NCBI GenBank assembly: GCA_947650285.1
Contig: CANTFL010001429.1
Coordinates: 682,001-746,000, forward strand
DNA length: 64,000 bases
From: Hyaloperonospora brassicae
Lineage: Eukaryota; Oomycota; Peronosporomycetes; Peronosporales; Peronosporaceae
Reading direction: 5' to 3'
The notes beneath the pieces were generated by a model. It saw only the letters and a program-made list of their open reading frames with translations. It made no database searches and had not been told where the DNA came from. The translations under genes were made by a program, and so were the position numbers. Positions 44,501-56,975 of this stretch are shown here, piece by piece (the first letter of the stretch is position 1; the number at the start of each line of letters is the position of its first letter).

Positions 44501-47500
44501 CGGTGATGGTTCGTTTAACTTTGTTTTCGTCGTCTAATGTAAGATTCTTTCTTATTTTGTTGTTAAGCTTGATCAAATTGTGGTTCTGTTCGTTGTCGGC
44601 TCTTTGCTTCGTACCGCTATCGACTTCCTACATTCTTTGCATATCCTTGCCATTTAAAAATTCATATATCTGCGAAACTGCGAATATCACTCGGTCTTAA
44701 TCGTAGTAATCGATGTTGTTGTTGTGGCTTCGCAGCCTCCCTTTTATACGTCCGCGTACTCAGGTTTTACCGCTCAGTAGAACTTCCCTTGAGTCGCGCC
44801 ATAATGCCTCAGTCCATTACCGCTTCGATGTGTGCCCTAATTTTATACTTTGCTTACACGACGAAGCTTGTGCGCAGGACAAGAAGCTTAAGCCGCGAAA
44901 TTTGCGAAATAATGGCGTTTTCTTGACTTTCCTTTGGACTTGTATACGCGTGGGAGTATTTACGACGTCTCGTTATTGCATTTTCGCGATGCTCAATTTT
45001 AAACGAAAAAAGACGTTCTCGTATATCTTGAGTGGGGTTCACAAGAAGCAAATTGTCACGTTGTTTTCTTCAATCTTGACGCAGATCCTAGTGTTTGTGC
45101 ATCTGGTAACTTGAAATTATAGGAATGCCGCATCAAAGTATCACCATCCTTTCTTCACGCCAAATAGCTTGCACAATAAGTAGATGTGTCTAGCTTAATC
45201 TGGCCCATCGTAAACGGGAAATACTGCGTCCATGCGACATGGACCTCCCCGTCATTCTTGAATACACGTTATATTAGTCTTTTCCATGTAAAGCAACATT
45301 TGTTCAGATGCTTGCCTCTATGTAGTAGTCCATGGCGCAAGGATCCGTAAAGTCGGCGTCGTCTCTTGACATTTCGGAAACCGCGTCAAATTGGTCAAAA
45401 CGCGCAAGAGTGTATCCGCACATGTCGCGTACTTGAACTGATTAAAGTATCATTTGAGACCTTGATTGAATCATCTTGATCGAAGAAGCTTGTACTTGAT
45501 CTCGTTGCCTGTATAAAATACGAGGCTTGGTCGAAAATAGTGGACTTGGTGAGGAGGTCCTGCATTTGTATTGTATTTATATCCATTCTTCAAATTTATC
45601 AGATTTGATAGGTAGACTAAAAAGTATGATGTGTACATATTTGAGTACTAAACCTCGGTTGTTACTGCACGATTAATACTTTCATTTGACTACGCATTAA
45701 TTATTTGCTACATCATTTGATAATAATCGTCAAATCGAAAATCACTTCCATTGGTTAATTAGGCAAAAACGCAAGTATACATGTCCTAGAATACGATAAT
45801 CTACAATCCGATCTACATGTTCATAGAGAGGTAATTCGCTGTAGTTGGTGCGCTCGTGAAAGATGTGAAGTGAGCCAGCAGAGTGAATACATCAACGTAA
45901 ACAGGATATTTTAACGGACAGGTAGAACTTACGTTGCTGTCCACTAAAATCCTTGTGAGACCAGCCTTTCTCTTGAGCATGATGGAGACCCTTGTATGGC
46001 CGTCTCTTTGCTGTTAGATACCATAAGATCGTTTGACAAGCTGAGGCTTACTATGTGCCAATAAGATACGGAATGTTTGCGGTGAACCACACGGACGCGG
46101 ATCGTTCCTTATTGTGATATGTCATGCTCATTTCAGCTAAACCAAGTATCTAATGCTAGGTTGTTTCAGGAAAGGTAGAGAAAAAGCCTTACATCCAAAA
46201 CCAATCACTCCAACATATATAGAGTCCAAAACTAAACAAAATGGGGACAAACCCTTTAGATGGTTACAACATATAATAGATTATCAGATTGCGTGATCCT
46301 GGAATAACGATATTCGACATAGTTTGTATCGTGTTCATCCGAACATGACCTAAAAGCTTATACGTCATCCAAGCAAGAAGTTGGCCATGACTAACATGAA
46401 CCTCAACATCTCGTGGACAATATAAATTGTCCATCCCAGACGCGCTCAAAAATATCATCTTCGTATCACAGAATACATCAATACTCAACTCTGTTGTTTC
46501 AAACGACTCGCCATTAGTTAACAGCTGCATTGGTACGTTGCTAAGCCTTCGCTCGATTGGATTTGATTTGTGAGGCCTTTCTATCTATAAGATGTTCTAG
46601 TGAGTCCGACGTGATTTAAAACGGCAGCCGCTTAATAAGCACTAATAAATAAGCCAACACCTATAAATGTAATTGCGTAGGATCTCAAGATGACATTTTA
46701 TGTAGGCTTATGTAGCCACTACAAAACTATAAGACAAGCAGAGACAGCGTCTCATATTTGCAACAACATTCTAGACTCTCATTCACCACAAATATTATCA
46801 GGATCGTTTCTGCGACGCACTCGTTATTGTTTATGGTTGCATTGTGCTGTAATAGGACACCGTTTTGTCAAATTAAGGAATCAATACGACCTTAAGCTAA
46901 TCGAGTTTCGTTTGGGATGTTGTAACAAAGCATATGCTCACATATCGTACAATGATATCTAAAATAGCAGTCATCTTCGCAGCCCGTAGCGTCGAGTTCC
47001 ACGAGGTAAAAACAAGAAATTTGCTGTACTCGGCCTCGGTTACTCGACATTGCTAACAAAATTAAAAGGTCCAGGTGTCATTATGGCATTATACTTTGAA
47101 GCTAATTTACCATTGTAAGTGGTCTTAGGTTAACGGATATGTTCGTGCATGTACAGCGCCTCAAAAGCCTTGAAACGGACAGCTCTATTTATGAATGATG
47201 AGAAGCTAGCAGCGATTAGCAAAACATGTGGAATGCCCACCACACCACCCTGTATCGCGTCGAGGATTACAAATCTTGCGGAATTTTCATCGTCTCGATT
47301 CCAGATAAGCAAACGGGCAATATATACATTAAACTAATTGAAGTGAAAAATGGATGCTGTAAATGTATAGTTCTGAATCCTAAGTCGGAAAGGACCTATT
47401 ACTAATGACGTGTGAATTACGCACCGCACGTATGAGCTTAAATCGCATTGCACGTATATGTCAAAATCGACTGAGATATGGTTGCACATATCGATTAAGC

Positions 47501-50384
47501 ACATTTCATTTGCCGTTTGTTAAAAAATGGTATTGCTACAAATAAAAATAAATAAAAATTGACATGTTTCAATAATTATTTTACAGCAAAAATGAAGTCT
47601 TCCGATCGTCATCAAATTAAATGTGGGTCAAGAAATCATTGTTTTTAAATCATCATTGCCGTAAAGTTACGGGTCCGATGTTCGACCGTTTTTAGCAAGG
47701 CAAATGGCCCATGTGAATCATTTGCTTAGCAAACGTGCTTCTCAGGACAAATTTGTATTCGACATCGGCGTTTGTAGTGCGCAAAGTCGTTGGTAGAAGA
47801 GTAGCATCGCAGGGGTCTGAGATTGACATCACCAATTCGGACAAGTCTTTGTTAAGCATACTAACAGACACATACATGTGGGTACAGCGACATTTGTGGA
47901 CTCACGACTGGCAGCGTCAGAGCTCTACGAAACACGAAAACAGCCGTGCACTAGCTTTGTCGCTTGTACCGTGTGCACGATTAGATAACAACAGGAATAG
48001 CACTCTGAAGACGTCAAAGCCCATCAACAACTTTGACGTCGTCGTTGTGCTAGTCCTGCTAGCACTTGTTGGGTAGGGCCCACGATATTGAGTATCTCTT
48101 ATAGAGCGTACGACACGCCTCGATACATACATTTAGCCCATATAACTACCAAAACGTGGTTGCTGCCTCAGATTCTGTCACTGAGTTGCAGCAGGTAGTC
48201 AGTAGCCTCAAAGGTGGTCAGTACGCCATGCAAGACCAAGAGTGTTGGACAGTAGAGTCATTCTACCTATCTACCGCACTGCTCCTTTTTATGCATATAA
48301 TCTGCGACCATTTGTCCCTTTGTATGCAAAACCGCTGCTCAACTTTTATCATTTTTTCTATCGTCAAGCCGTATCAAGATGAAAGCGATTACGTCGTGTG
48401 TCTTTGTCAAGTGCGAGCGCCAACACTCACTACTTACCGTCAACCATCTAATTGCGACTTTACGAGCCACGAGGCGATCGAATTGAGCCCTGAACGTCAT
48501 TGTGTAGTTTGTTTGCAGTATCACGGTCTGCACAAGAGTATGGCATAAGTGTACGGACAAAGAGGATTTGCCATGATAATGCTTTGTACCCTGTTGAATA
48601 GAGAGAGATGTAAGCCGTGAAGTCCTTCAGATCACTCTGGGGTGGTCTGCGAGTACAGTGACACTGTTTTAACTCCTTCGAGGACCCACTCCCCTCATCA
48701 CACTATGATTTTGTTGGCCGGTAGGGCCTACTGCCCAACCAACTATCACACACTTAAGGTGCGGGCTGGCATTGGGTGGGTGGGTGCTCGTCTACACATT
48801 GGCCAATCTCCCGGCGCCTGTAATCGTAACCCCCCCCACCGTAGAAATTAATCCAGGTCCCTTCCGGTCCCAGTTTCAGTGCATAATCACTCGACCACTG
48901 GGGTCGGTCTACCCTGCCGGAATATAGGGAAGGAGCTATGTCACGCTACAGCTGTCTGCGCTTTCGCGGCCCGAGATACAAATGTGGCCAAATACTTTCG
49001 CTCTCAGAGCGACAATTTGTCAGGGACGTTCCAAGATGTAGTAGCGACGATACGGAGTGACGATCTTTACACACTTTTCTTGCGACAATTGGGCTCGCTC
49101 AACGTTGGCTGTAACGACAAGACCAGCCCCCGCATATCCGGATTCTACGGTATGATACAGTTTGCGTGTAAAACGCTGTTAGGTCTCACATTGTCTGACT
49201 GTATCTCAACTGCTTCGCCCATGCTAGTTGAACAAAGTAGTGGAGTTGTAGCTTCTCAGTAACTTAGAGCCTAGACCTACGGTATCGTTCTTCAGCTACG
49301 ACCGGCGTCTACTACTCGGCACGCCGTTGAGTAGACGTATGTTTTTGACATTTTTACCATCTTGTCTTCTACGTCTCATGCCATGGACGCGGACTCCTCG
49401 ATGGGAACGGTTTTGTGGATCTTCGGTGTCGTCATCCTGCACTAACATGGCACTTGGCACAATGCCACCTACTTGGGAAACGTTGGCTCCACCCGCTTAC
49501 TCAGCTGGCGTTAAGCTTTACATCGCCTTTGTAACCCACTTTTAGTCCATCCACCGAAACAATCGTTCCCAACCCGTGCGTGACCTTGATTCGCCAATCG
49601 AGCTCTTGTATAATGAGGACAGTCCAGGAATCGTCTCGCGCAGATTCTCGCGTCTACTCACCACTAGGTATGCTATCATCTCGTTCCTGTCAATATCTTG
49701 CGTGTCATTCTAAGCGCTCAGTTTGAGTGCCACGTTCACAGCATGACGGTTACACCTCCACGCCCGCCATCTGACGTCACCCATATGCGCTACAAAACAG
49801 GCCGTCTATGTGATCGACTGCTGTGCATAATCGAGAGCTGACAAGGGTGCGTCAAAACAGCTGCTCTGGAAGCCACGCAGGACCTGATTTCCACAAGGGT
49901 GTGCTGGTAGACGAATGAATCTGTAGTAGCAAGTAAGGATCACGAATCGGCCGCCCGACCGCCTTGTTGTAGCTGCTCGTAAATTACTGTCGACATCAGG
50001 TCGCTACATCGGTAGGAAGAAGCTACGCTATAGCGTCCGTACGCCCCTCCAGCAATTCCCAATGACTGAAGGAACGCACACACCTGTGAGCTATTGCGAG
50101 AAAAAGGCTGGCGACTGGTTTTACCCACGCGACCAGTCTACTGGTGCGACTGTGTCTGCGGATCAGCTAAAGAGTGGCTGTCTTTCCCGCTTACCCTGCC
50201 AATACTTCCTCGGTCATGCTCACGTTCCTACATCTTCATTGTGAAAAAAGCTCTGTTCTTTCCTGCTATCCTTCGCCCGTTTGGCTATTCTGCAATCGCT
50301 CGCTTGAGTGGACACGCAGGTGCGTCACCACACTACATTCGATCGCCCCCATCCCGGGACATTTGGCCACACAGCATTCCTCCC
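41591..50384. other. AT-rich gene-empty region, part 2
   Basis: No gene can be supported. Several frames have a protein-like composition but no recognisable family and no complete structure: 43058-43324 (-), 43859-44155 (+), 44713-45114 (+), 46264-46530 (-), 47130-47312 (-) and 47692-48076 (both strands). They may be relics of mobile elements or old genes. Base composition rises toward normal GC beyond about 48.6 kb. No long terminal repeats, tRNA genes or arrays were recognised. Confidence 0.5.
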
Positions 50385-50400
50385 CACTTTGCAACTTTTT
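50385..50400 (+). promoter_or_regulatory. Oomycete Inr/FPR-like core promoter of the effector gene
   Basis: CCACTTTGCAACTTTTTGG closely matches the oomycete composite initiator plus flanking promoter region (YCAYTYY-N-CAWTTT type). It lies about 60-75 bp upstream of the effector ATG at 50458. It falls inside the longer open frame that starts at 50308, so it supports the downstream ATG as the true start. Confidence 0.6.
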
Positions 50401-50457
50401 GGCCCGCCATCGTCCCGCACTTTGCCATTCGCTGACAAGCTCTTGACATTACTTCAA

Positions 50458-51510
50458 ATGCGCGTACTATACCTCGCCACGACCTGCAGCACTTTTGTCG
50501 TCGGACATGCGGATACTTTCCTTGTCGTCGATGGTCAAGTAAATGCTACTCCCACTACTCAAAGCACCTTTCCGCGTCTTTACGGGACCGTGGCACACTC
50601 GAACACTCCGAGAGTTCTATTGTCGGACGACCTTGTGGGTGATGGGGTCACCCACGCAGACCGAGACACCGAAGAGCGGGTGTCGTTTCCGTGGATGCGA
50701 CTGACCGATTCGATGCTGGCGTCTCGTCAGCGAGAGTGGCAACACTTAGGCTTAGACGCCGATGCCGTCTTTCAGCGAATTTGTGTCCATTCATCAATAG
50801 GTGCCGACAAACGAGCCCTCCGGGTCTGGCTGGAGCACGTCCAGTGGATCAGGGACGACAATGCGCGCAGAGGGCTCAGAGATAAACGAGCTACGCGCAG
50901 CGACCACCTGGCTGCATTGGAGATATTGCAAAGGCATTGGTCACTCGAAAACGTCGCGGAAGAGTTGGTTAGGGCGTTGGGCTACGAGAGTGTCAAAAAC
51001 GACGTCAAAGCGATGCTGAGGATTGTAGCCGATGATCTTCCAGCCTCCTCGGTCGCGTTACCGAAGAAGATGGAGGAGCTGAAAGTGACCCCCGAAGACG
51101 CCTTCGGCATTCTCGGCTTAGCTCGTTCCAATGCGCTTGTTGACCACCCAGGTGCTGTAATCCAGTGGCTCAGGCGAATCATACTGCTAAGCAAAAGGAG
51201 TGCCGCCGAACGGACGAAGAAGATGATAAAAGACCAAAGGATGATGTGGTGGAAGTGGCGTCGTGTGGCTGCTTCAAACGAGAGGAGCACGAATGCGTTT
51301 GTTGCTAAAAAAGCGACAGAGCGTTTGCTCAAAACGAACGGATACGGCGAAGTAGGCTTTTTTCTCAGCATGGTTGAGAGCGTACCAGACATGAAGGCGT
51401 TTGCCACGACAATGCGTCAGTGTATACTGAGGGAACAACAGGCGGAGGAGGAGTATCAGATGATCATGGTCTCACTATTACATGCGATGGTTCGGAACGG
51501 TTTCGACTAG
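50458..51510 (+). CDS. Secreted RXLR-like effector candidate with EER motif
   Basis: The 350-aa protein begins with a signal peptide (MRVLYLATTCSTFVVGHA, cleavage predicted after Ala18). RVLL at residues 52-55 occupies the place of RXLR with the final Arg replaced by Leu, and DTEER at 70-74 is a normal dEER motif about 15 residues later. The remainder is helical, rich in Trp, Leu and Lys/Arg, with W-containing repeats (REWQHLGLDADAVFQRI, RALRVWLEHVQW, VIQWLRRIILLSK) that suggest WY-type modules, although this needs a profile search. RXLR effectors are translocated into plant cells and alter host processes; this one's target is unknown. The open frame extends 50 codons upstream to 50308, but the signal peptide and the Inr/FPR promoter motif at 50385 both favour the ATG at 50458. 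There is no intron, as is usual for this class. It sits at the edge of the AT-rich block. Confidence 0.82.
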   Translation: MRVLYLATTCSTFVVGHADTFLVVDGQVNATPTTQSTFPRLYGTVAHSNTPRVLLSDDLVGDGVTHADRDTEERVSFPWMRLTDSMLASRQREWQHLGLDADAVFQRICVHSSIGADKRALRVWLEHVQWIRDDNARRGLRDKRATRSDHLAALEILQRHWSLENVAEELVRALGYESVKNDVKAMLRIVADDLPASSVALPKKMEELKVTPEDAFGILGLARSNALVDHPGAVIQWLRRIILLSKRSAAERTKKMIKDQRMMWWKWRRVAASNERSTNAFVAKKATERLLKTNGYGEVGFFLSMVESVPDMKAFATTMRQCILREQQAEEEYQMIMVSLLHAMVRNGFD

Positions 51511-51842
51511 TACTTTTCACGGCTCAGTCGAAGTGTTCTTCCGTGAGGAAGACGATGGACCAACAAGTAGCTGCAACAGAGAAACTTATTCAAAACTGAC
51601 TGCGTTAGCCTTCCCAAATCTGCACGCATGACTTGCTCAGTCAGGATCCTACTTGTGACCAAGTTGTGCGTACCATAGCATCATACAGTACGCCACATAA
51701 AAATCTACACCGCTCCCGTTCCTTGCCACTTAACATTTACATCTTGGCGTGGTCGAACGTTTCCACGCTCATTCTTCGTCTGCTCCACACTTCACAGCGT
51801 CGTATAGTCCTTACGATCTCCTTCGTTCACGACACACTCTTC
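51511..51842. other. 332 bp spacer between convergent genes
   Basis: It contains the 3' flanks of the effector (+) and of the inositol-polyphosphate phosphatase (-). An 87-codon plus-strand frame starting at 51633 overlaps the neighbouring gene and has no motif. Nothing else is seen. Confidence 0.5.
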
Positions 51843-54800
51843 TTAGGTTTTGCCAGACTTGTACGTACCGCCTGGCGGTTTGTAGCACTCAGGTAACATC
51901 TTCCGTTGCACCTCATTGAAGGCAAACTTGTCTGCTCTCGTGTTCATAAAGACGTTGCGACGACGAACGCCATAGAGTCGCATGTTGGCACAAAGCGCAG
52001 CACCTTGAGAAGCGTGAAGCTCACTGCGCAGCAGTCGCGTCTGCTCCAGCGTCACGGACATTGCCGTACGGTCCTTCCCACTCTTACAACACGTCACACG
52101 CGCTCCGCCCAAAGCTCTGCAAAAGTCGGAAGAATCCATCAAGAGCGCCACGTTCTTCTTGTACTGGCTCGTAGAGGAGCAAATGTGGTGCTCAATCTGA
52201 ACCAGTAGATCGTCCAAAGCCCGGAGGTCGTGTCGGTCGATTGCCGTGGCTGCAGCTGCATCAGTATCTCCACCAGCAGCTAGCGGCGCTCCACTGTTGG
52301 CTCGCACTCGACGGCTATCTCGAGTACGGGTCGCCATCTCGTCGATGCGCAAGTGGCGATACAGCGCATAGATACGCTTCAGCTCCTGCAAGTTCTCCCG
52401 GTTGACGCGTTCTTGCAGCTTGACGGCACTCGACTTGTAAGCATGCACAAGACTCTGCTTCTCATTCACTCCCTGCGAAAACAGCACGCAGCGCACGTGA
52501 ACGGTGCCGTCACCCGATGCCAGAGACTGTGGCAGCACAGACATGTGGCTATTGTCGATACCTATTGTCAACAGAAAGCAGTGATGATCGTTCGCGGTGG
52601 ACCCCGGCGGCGTATACTTTCGCAACGAAAAGAACGAACCCGTGGTCGGGTGCCGGCGGAACTGAATAAATACGTTGCGCAACCATCGCGCCCCCGCAGC
52701 AAAGTCCTCCAGCATGCCGTACTCTTTGCCTTGGGTACTCAACAAGGACTCGAAATTCATGAGGTAACCAAACTTTGGGGCACGATCGAGCTGGGCTTGA
52801 TGCAGAGCGCTCCCGTTGAGCGCCAGGTCCAATGAAGCGAGTACACAGGCCGCTGTCGCCGACAAAATCTGGCTGCCAATTACAGACAAGCGGTCCTGGA
52901 GCTCGAGGCGCAGCTTAAATGCTGTCAATGTATCGTCACATTGTACCGCAGACCCGTTGCTGTTTCCTCCTTTGGAAGCCGACACCGGGGAAGTCGGTCT
53001 CTGGGAACTGCCTTCATACTTGCTGTCCAGACCGTCACCATCTACCGCACCATTTGGGCTGGCGATCATAATCGGAACCGAAGCAGGATAGCCGCCATTC
53101 GCAAACCCCTTTGTATGAGCAGCTGGACAGCCCATTGTCATTGTATGCCACACGAATGGCCGCGACGAAGCAGCTGCGCTCGGTCCGCTGAGACTTGGGT
53201 CGTTTTGCGTGGGCGGCTTGTACGTACAGAGAAACTGGTCCTGCATATTCGTAGGCAAAAACTGCCACAAGTTCAGGTTCTTGTACGTGCTCCGCTTGAA
53301 CGGCGCTACTGAATTAGTGTCCCCATTCCTCGTCGACGCTGTACCTGCCCCTGCAGCGTTCGACCCAGGCGATGGATCGCGCTCATTTGCGATCGAAATC
53401 ATACCTGCGCGCTTGGCTGCCATAAAGAATCTGCCATCCTCTTGCTCAACTAGCAACCGCTTCTCCTGCTGGATAAGGAACTGACGCTGCTTCAGGTACT
53501 CCTCCTGCTTCTTCCGCAAGAACTCTAGTTCCACGTGCAGCCGCTCATTGTCGCGCGGCTGTGCGGCGTTCATAACCACTTGTTTCTGAAGCCACCGGGA
53601 GCGCTCAAGCGCTTGTTCCTCGAGGAAATCCAGATACGCTACCGGCAATGCAAATGTACTCCGTGGTACGCGCAAAATCTCATCCACTGCCACGTACCGC
53701 AAGTTACCACACGGAGCTTCACTTGACATTCCTTCGTCAACGCCCGACATAAATGTGTCGTTTTCCATGAAGGTGCGCACGTCGCTGCCACGGACGTGTC
53801 CCGGAAACTCCATACTTGTGTCAGTAGTCAGCTTGCTGGCAGTCTCCCGACCAGGCGCGAGTGCCGATGGGATAAGGTACTTGGCATTGGCCATGTCTAC
53901 GCCTGTCGTGGGAAGCACACTTTGCGGTGGTACGGAGCGGAAAGCATGCACCACCAGCTGCATGCTCTCGCTATCGACCGCAGGAGTCATACTCGACCCA
54001 CTTCCAGTCAACATCGGATCGATAGTCTCTCCGTTGTTCAGTTTCTTTTGCTGCGGCACTGGAGAATTTGCTGCGAGCGAGTCCCTTGACGCTGTGCCGA
54101 CATCAGTGATCGAAACAGCACAAGGCCTGGAGCCCAGCAGCTGATCGTCCAGAAGACAGTGTCCTACTCCATACGTCCCGTGACTGGTTCCCGGACTTTG
54201 CGTCAACTGCGACTTGCACAACGTCAGCCGCAACTCGTCGTATCGTTCCAGCTCTGCTGTCATCACAATCGAGAACGGCATAGGCGTCTGCCCTCCTGCG
54301 GCATTTGAGGCCGCTCCACACGCCTCCACAAGTGTCGTCAACTTCACGACATCGGTCACTCCAAGGTCCACGAACGTCTTAGTGGCGCAATTGTAGCCAC
54401 TCACGACCACAAAGCAGCCCGTGCGGTCTTTCTCTTTGTCGGCATCCGATAACTGCTCGACTGAGCGTGCCAGTTTACAGCGTCGGCCCATGAGCACCGA
54501 CACGGACAAATCATATAGCTGTCCACTGTCTTGTGGCACTGGCGAGTCATCGACCGTCAGACGTCGCGGTCGTCCCAAGCACGTGTCCATTTCATCAGCC
54601 ACACTGTGGTCCGCGTCGTCCCCCATGTTCTGAGACGACACACTCGTTTCCCCCACATCAGTCAGTCGTGTTATTCCCACTGCTTCCCAGAGCGACGAAC
54701 GTCGATTCTCCAGCGCTCCCGGGACGCTCGAAACCGACGTATTGACAGAGAACTTTGACGCGCGAATCGTATCAGCGAGTGCTTGACACGAGTCAATCCA

Positions 54801-55318
54801 TCGTCGCTGCGACTCGCGACTGTCTGCTTCAAGCAACAGCGTATGTGCTTCCGATCGAATTTGGAACCGAAACGGGGCGAGGCCATTGCTACTGCGGTCC
54901 AACACGATCGTGTCTTCGGTGATTGCAATCTCGCCCAGTAACTCGAGCTTGTCTTCCGACGTGAAGTAGCACAAGCTCGGGCAGTCACTGCGCAAAATGC
55001 AGAACCGCGTCTTCCAGTTCCGACGCCAACTCCCTTGTTTCGTCAGCGTGCCAGCGTAGAGCACGTCTTTTGCCGTAAACGTCGGCGGTGGGGCAATCGG
55101 ACGCCTCCGTGTGCTGCAGTGCGTCACGCCCGACGTGCGCGTTTTCGCCGTGTGCTTTCCGCGATGCCGCAGCGCGCTGAGAACCTTTGAGCGCTCTTTC
55201 GGCTCAAACACCGCCGTGTGCAACTTGCCAATCGGAAGGCAAAGCTGCGCAGCGCGAGACGCAGTCGATTGCTGCATCAGCAAACAACACACACACACAC
55301 AACACAAACACACAGACA

Positions 55319-55374
<56 letters not shown>

Positions 55375-55707
55375 GACGACAGCCCCAGTCAGCAAGCAGA
55401 AAGACTCGAGAGAAGACTCGGGAGACTCAGCCGAAGACTGTACCAACGTCTCGTGCGGGTCGGGCGCGGCCGAGTCCATCGAGGACGACGTGTCGTGCAG
55501 CGTACTGAGGAACTCGTCGCTCGGTGCCCCAACTGGCCGCGCAGTGGGCGTCCGGTCCTCGAGCACGGGCGACCGCGAAGGCCCATGCGGCGGCGGCGGT
55601 CCGTCGCGCGCCATAAAGAACGTGCGCAGACTCAACGGGTACGAGTCGTAGATAGTCGTCGCGCCGGTGGCCGACAGGGCGCGGGCTCGAGCCGTCGAAG
55701 AGGCCAT
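51843..55707 (-). CDS. PH-domain inositol polyphosphate / phosphoinositide 4-phosphatase (INPP4-like)
   Basis: Exons 55444-55707 and 51843-55271 join over a 172-nt GTACAG...GATGCAG intron (55272-55443) to give 1230 aa. Near the C-terminus, CCKSGKDRTAMSVTLEQ (catalytic Cys about 1150) is the CX5R active site of the INPP4 family, which uses CKSAKDRTAMSVTLEQ; Gly replaces Ala. Near the N-terminus is a PH domain: LYAGTLTKQGSWRRNWKTRF, a RFQIRSEAHTLLLEADS strand, and RRWIDSCQALADTI. A C2-like region (about 310-420) and a long Ser/Pro-rich linker lie between, with a coiled coil at about 640-690 (ELEFLRKKQEEYLKQRQFLI). INPP4 enzymes remove the 4-phosphate from PI(3,4)P2. Animal INPP4s have a C2 rather than a PH domain at the N-terminus, so this is a different membrane-targeting arrangement. 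A more upstream in-frame Met exists at 55773. Confidence 0.92.
55324..55372. repeat. (GA)n microsatellite inside the phosphatase intron
   Basis: About 24 uninterrupted GA units, reading as CT on the transcribed strand, followed by TG-rich sequence up to the acceptor. It makes up nearly a third of intron 1 of the INPP4-like gene and may serve as an extended polypyrimidine tract. Length polymorphism is likely. Confidence 0.95.
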
Positions 55708-56621
55708 CGGTCGCGCGCGGGCCGCCGAGCGCAGTGCGCTGCGTCGTCTGTCGGTCGCCGCTGTCGTCGTCACTCGCGTCGCAGAGTGCGAGAAGGTCAG
55801 ATGTCTGCGCGAGAGAGCGCGAGGGATGGGGCGAACTGAGACACGCGCCTACGTACGTGAGGGTATGTGTGTGTGTGTGTACACACACCCAGACAGACCA
55901 TATGTATTTATATGTTTATATATGTATTTATATGTACAGATCTATGTGTATATATATGTGTGTATATGTACACTTTGGGGGGCCGCATCCGTTTTTTGGT
56001 AGCGGACCGCTTGATCCACTTGATGTTTGTAGGGCGCGCGTCTTTTTTGCACGACTGCCGGGCAAAAGGCGTCTGTCATAACGGCAGCCAGCAAGCGACG
56101 GGACGGGACGGCTCAGGGCGGTCGGTGTGGTGTGGTGTGGTGTGGCTGCCGGCGGACGGCAGTGTTTGCCAGTACGAAACCGCGACGCGGATGGGTTGGG
56201 AACGGGCCGCTATCGCAATAGCGAAAAGTGAGGCACAGCAATGACACGCGGCGGTGGCCTTGTGGTCGCGTCATTGAGGAAAAACGATACACGACGACGA
56301 CACGTCGGTGGAGCTGAGTCGATCACGTGCACGCACGCACGCACGCACGTAGACAGACACACAGACACCGACACACTCTCTCTATCGTGTCGTGGAGCAG
56401 ACGGCGCCCTCTGGCCACGTTTTGGTAGTAGCTGGAGGTAGTTTGGGAGAGCCAGTGTCGATGCGGTCACTCGGGACGTTCGCGTGCGCTTTTCCAGTGA
56501 GCGCATGACTTTGTGCGAGACAGCTGCTGACCGCGTCGCAAGTCGCCACGCGACTCGTCCAGAGTGTAACGCCTCGAACGGGCGCGGGATCGACAGGTTG
56601 TAACGCTCGTGGGGCGACTAG

Positions 56622-56975
56622 TCAGCAGGCACTCGTTTCGAAGTGCGACGTGCGACCTGCGCTGGCGACGGTCTCTGTACCGGCTCATCACTTTCGGACC
56701 AGACCGATGAGCCAGGTACAGTCTCCGTGCAGACCTTAGTGGCGGTGACGAAGGCTGATTGCGGTGGCTGTCGCATGGTCACTGTCAACAACAGCATGCT
56801 GTCCGTGTATTGCACAGTCCATACAACCTGCAACAAAAGCCGTCCACTGCAACTCACTTCGGTGCTGTCCCATCGAAACAGAATGTGTCGATGCTGTACA
56901 AATGGCGGCTCGGCCGTTGCTTGTCCGTGGCGTGACCACGCGTCCCGTCGAGCTAATGACGCTGTCGCCGTCCAT
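56622..56975 (-). CDS. Possible small two-part gene, unidentified
   Basis: A frame from ATG at 56975 (MDGDSVISSTGRVVTPRTSN) and a second frame ending in TAG at 56622 (with VVWTVQYTDSMLLLTVTMRQ) overlap around 56850. A GTGAGT...TTGCAG pair lies between them, but the segment is only 30 nt, too short for a normal intron. Plus-strand frames of similar length overlap it. No family is recognised. Confidence 0.2.

Noticed and set aside
49327..49545. Short frame near the effector considered as a second secreted protein
   Set aside because: No N-terminal signal peptide in a usable position, no RXLR/EER or cysteine pattern.
50308..50457. Fifty-codon N-terminal extension of the effector
   Set aside because: It precedes a clear signal peptide and contains the promoter-like motif, so the internal ATG is preferred.
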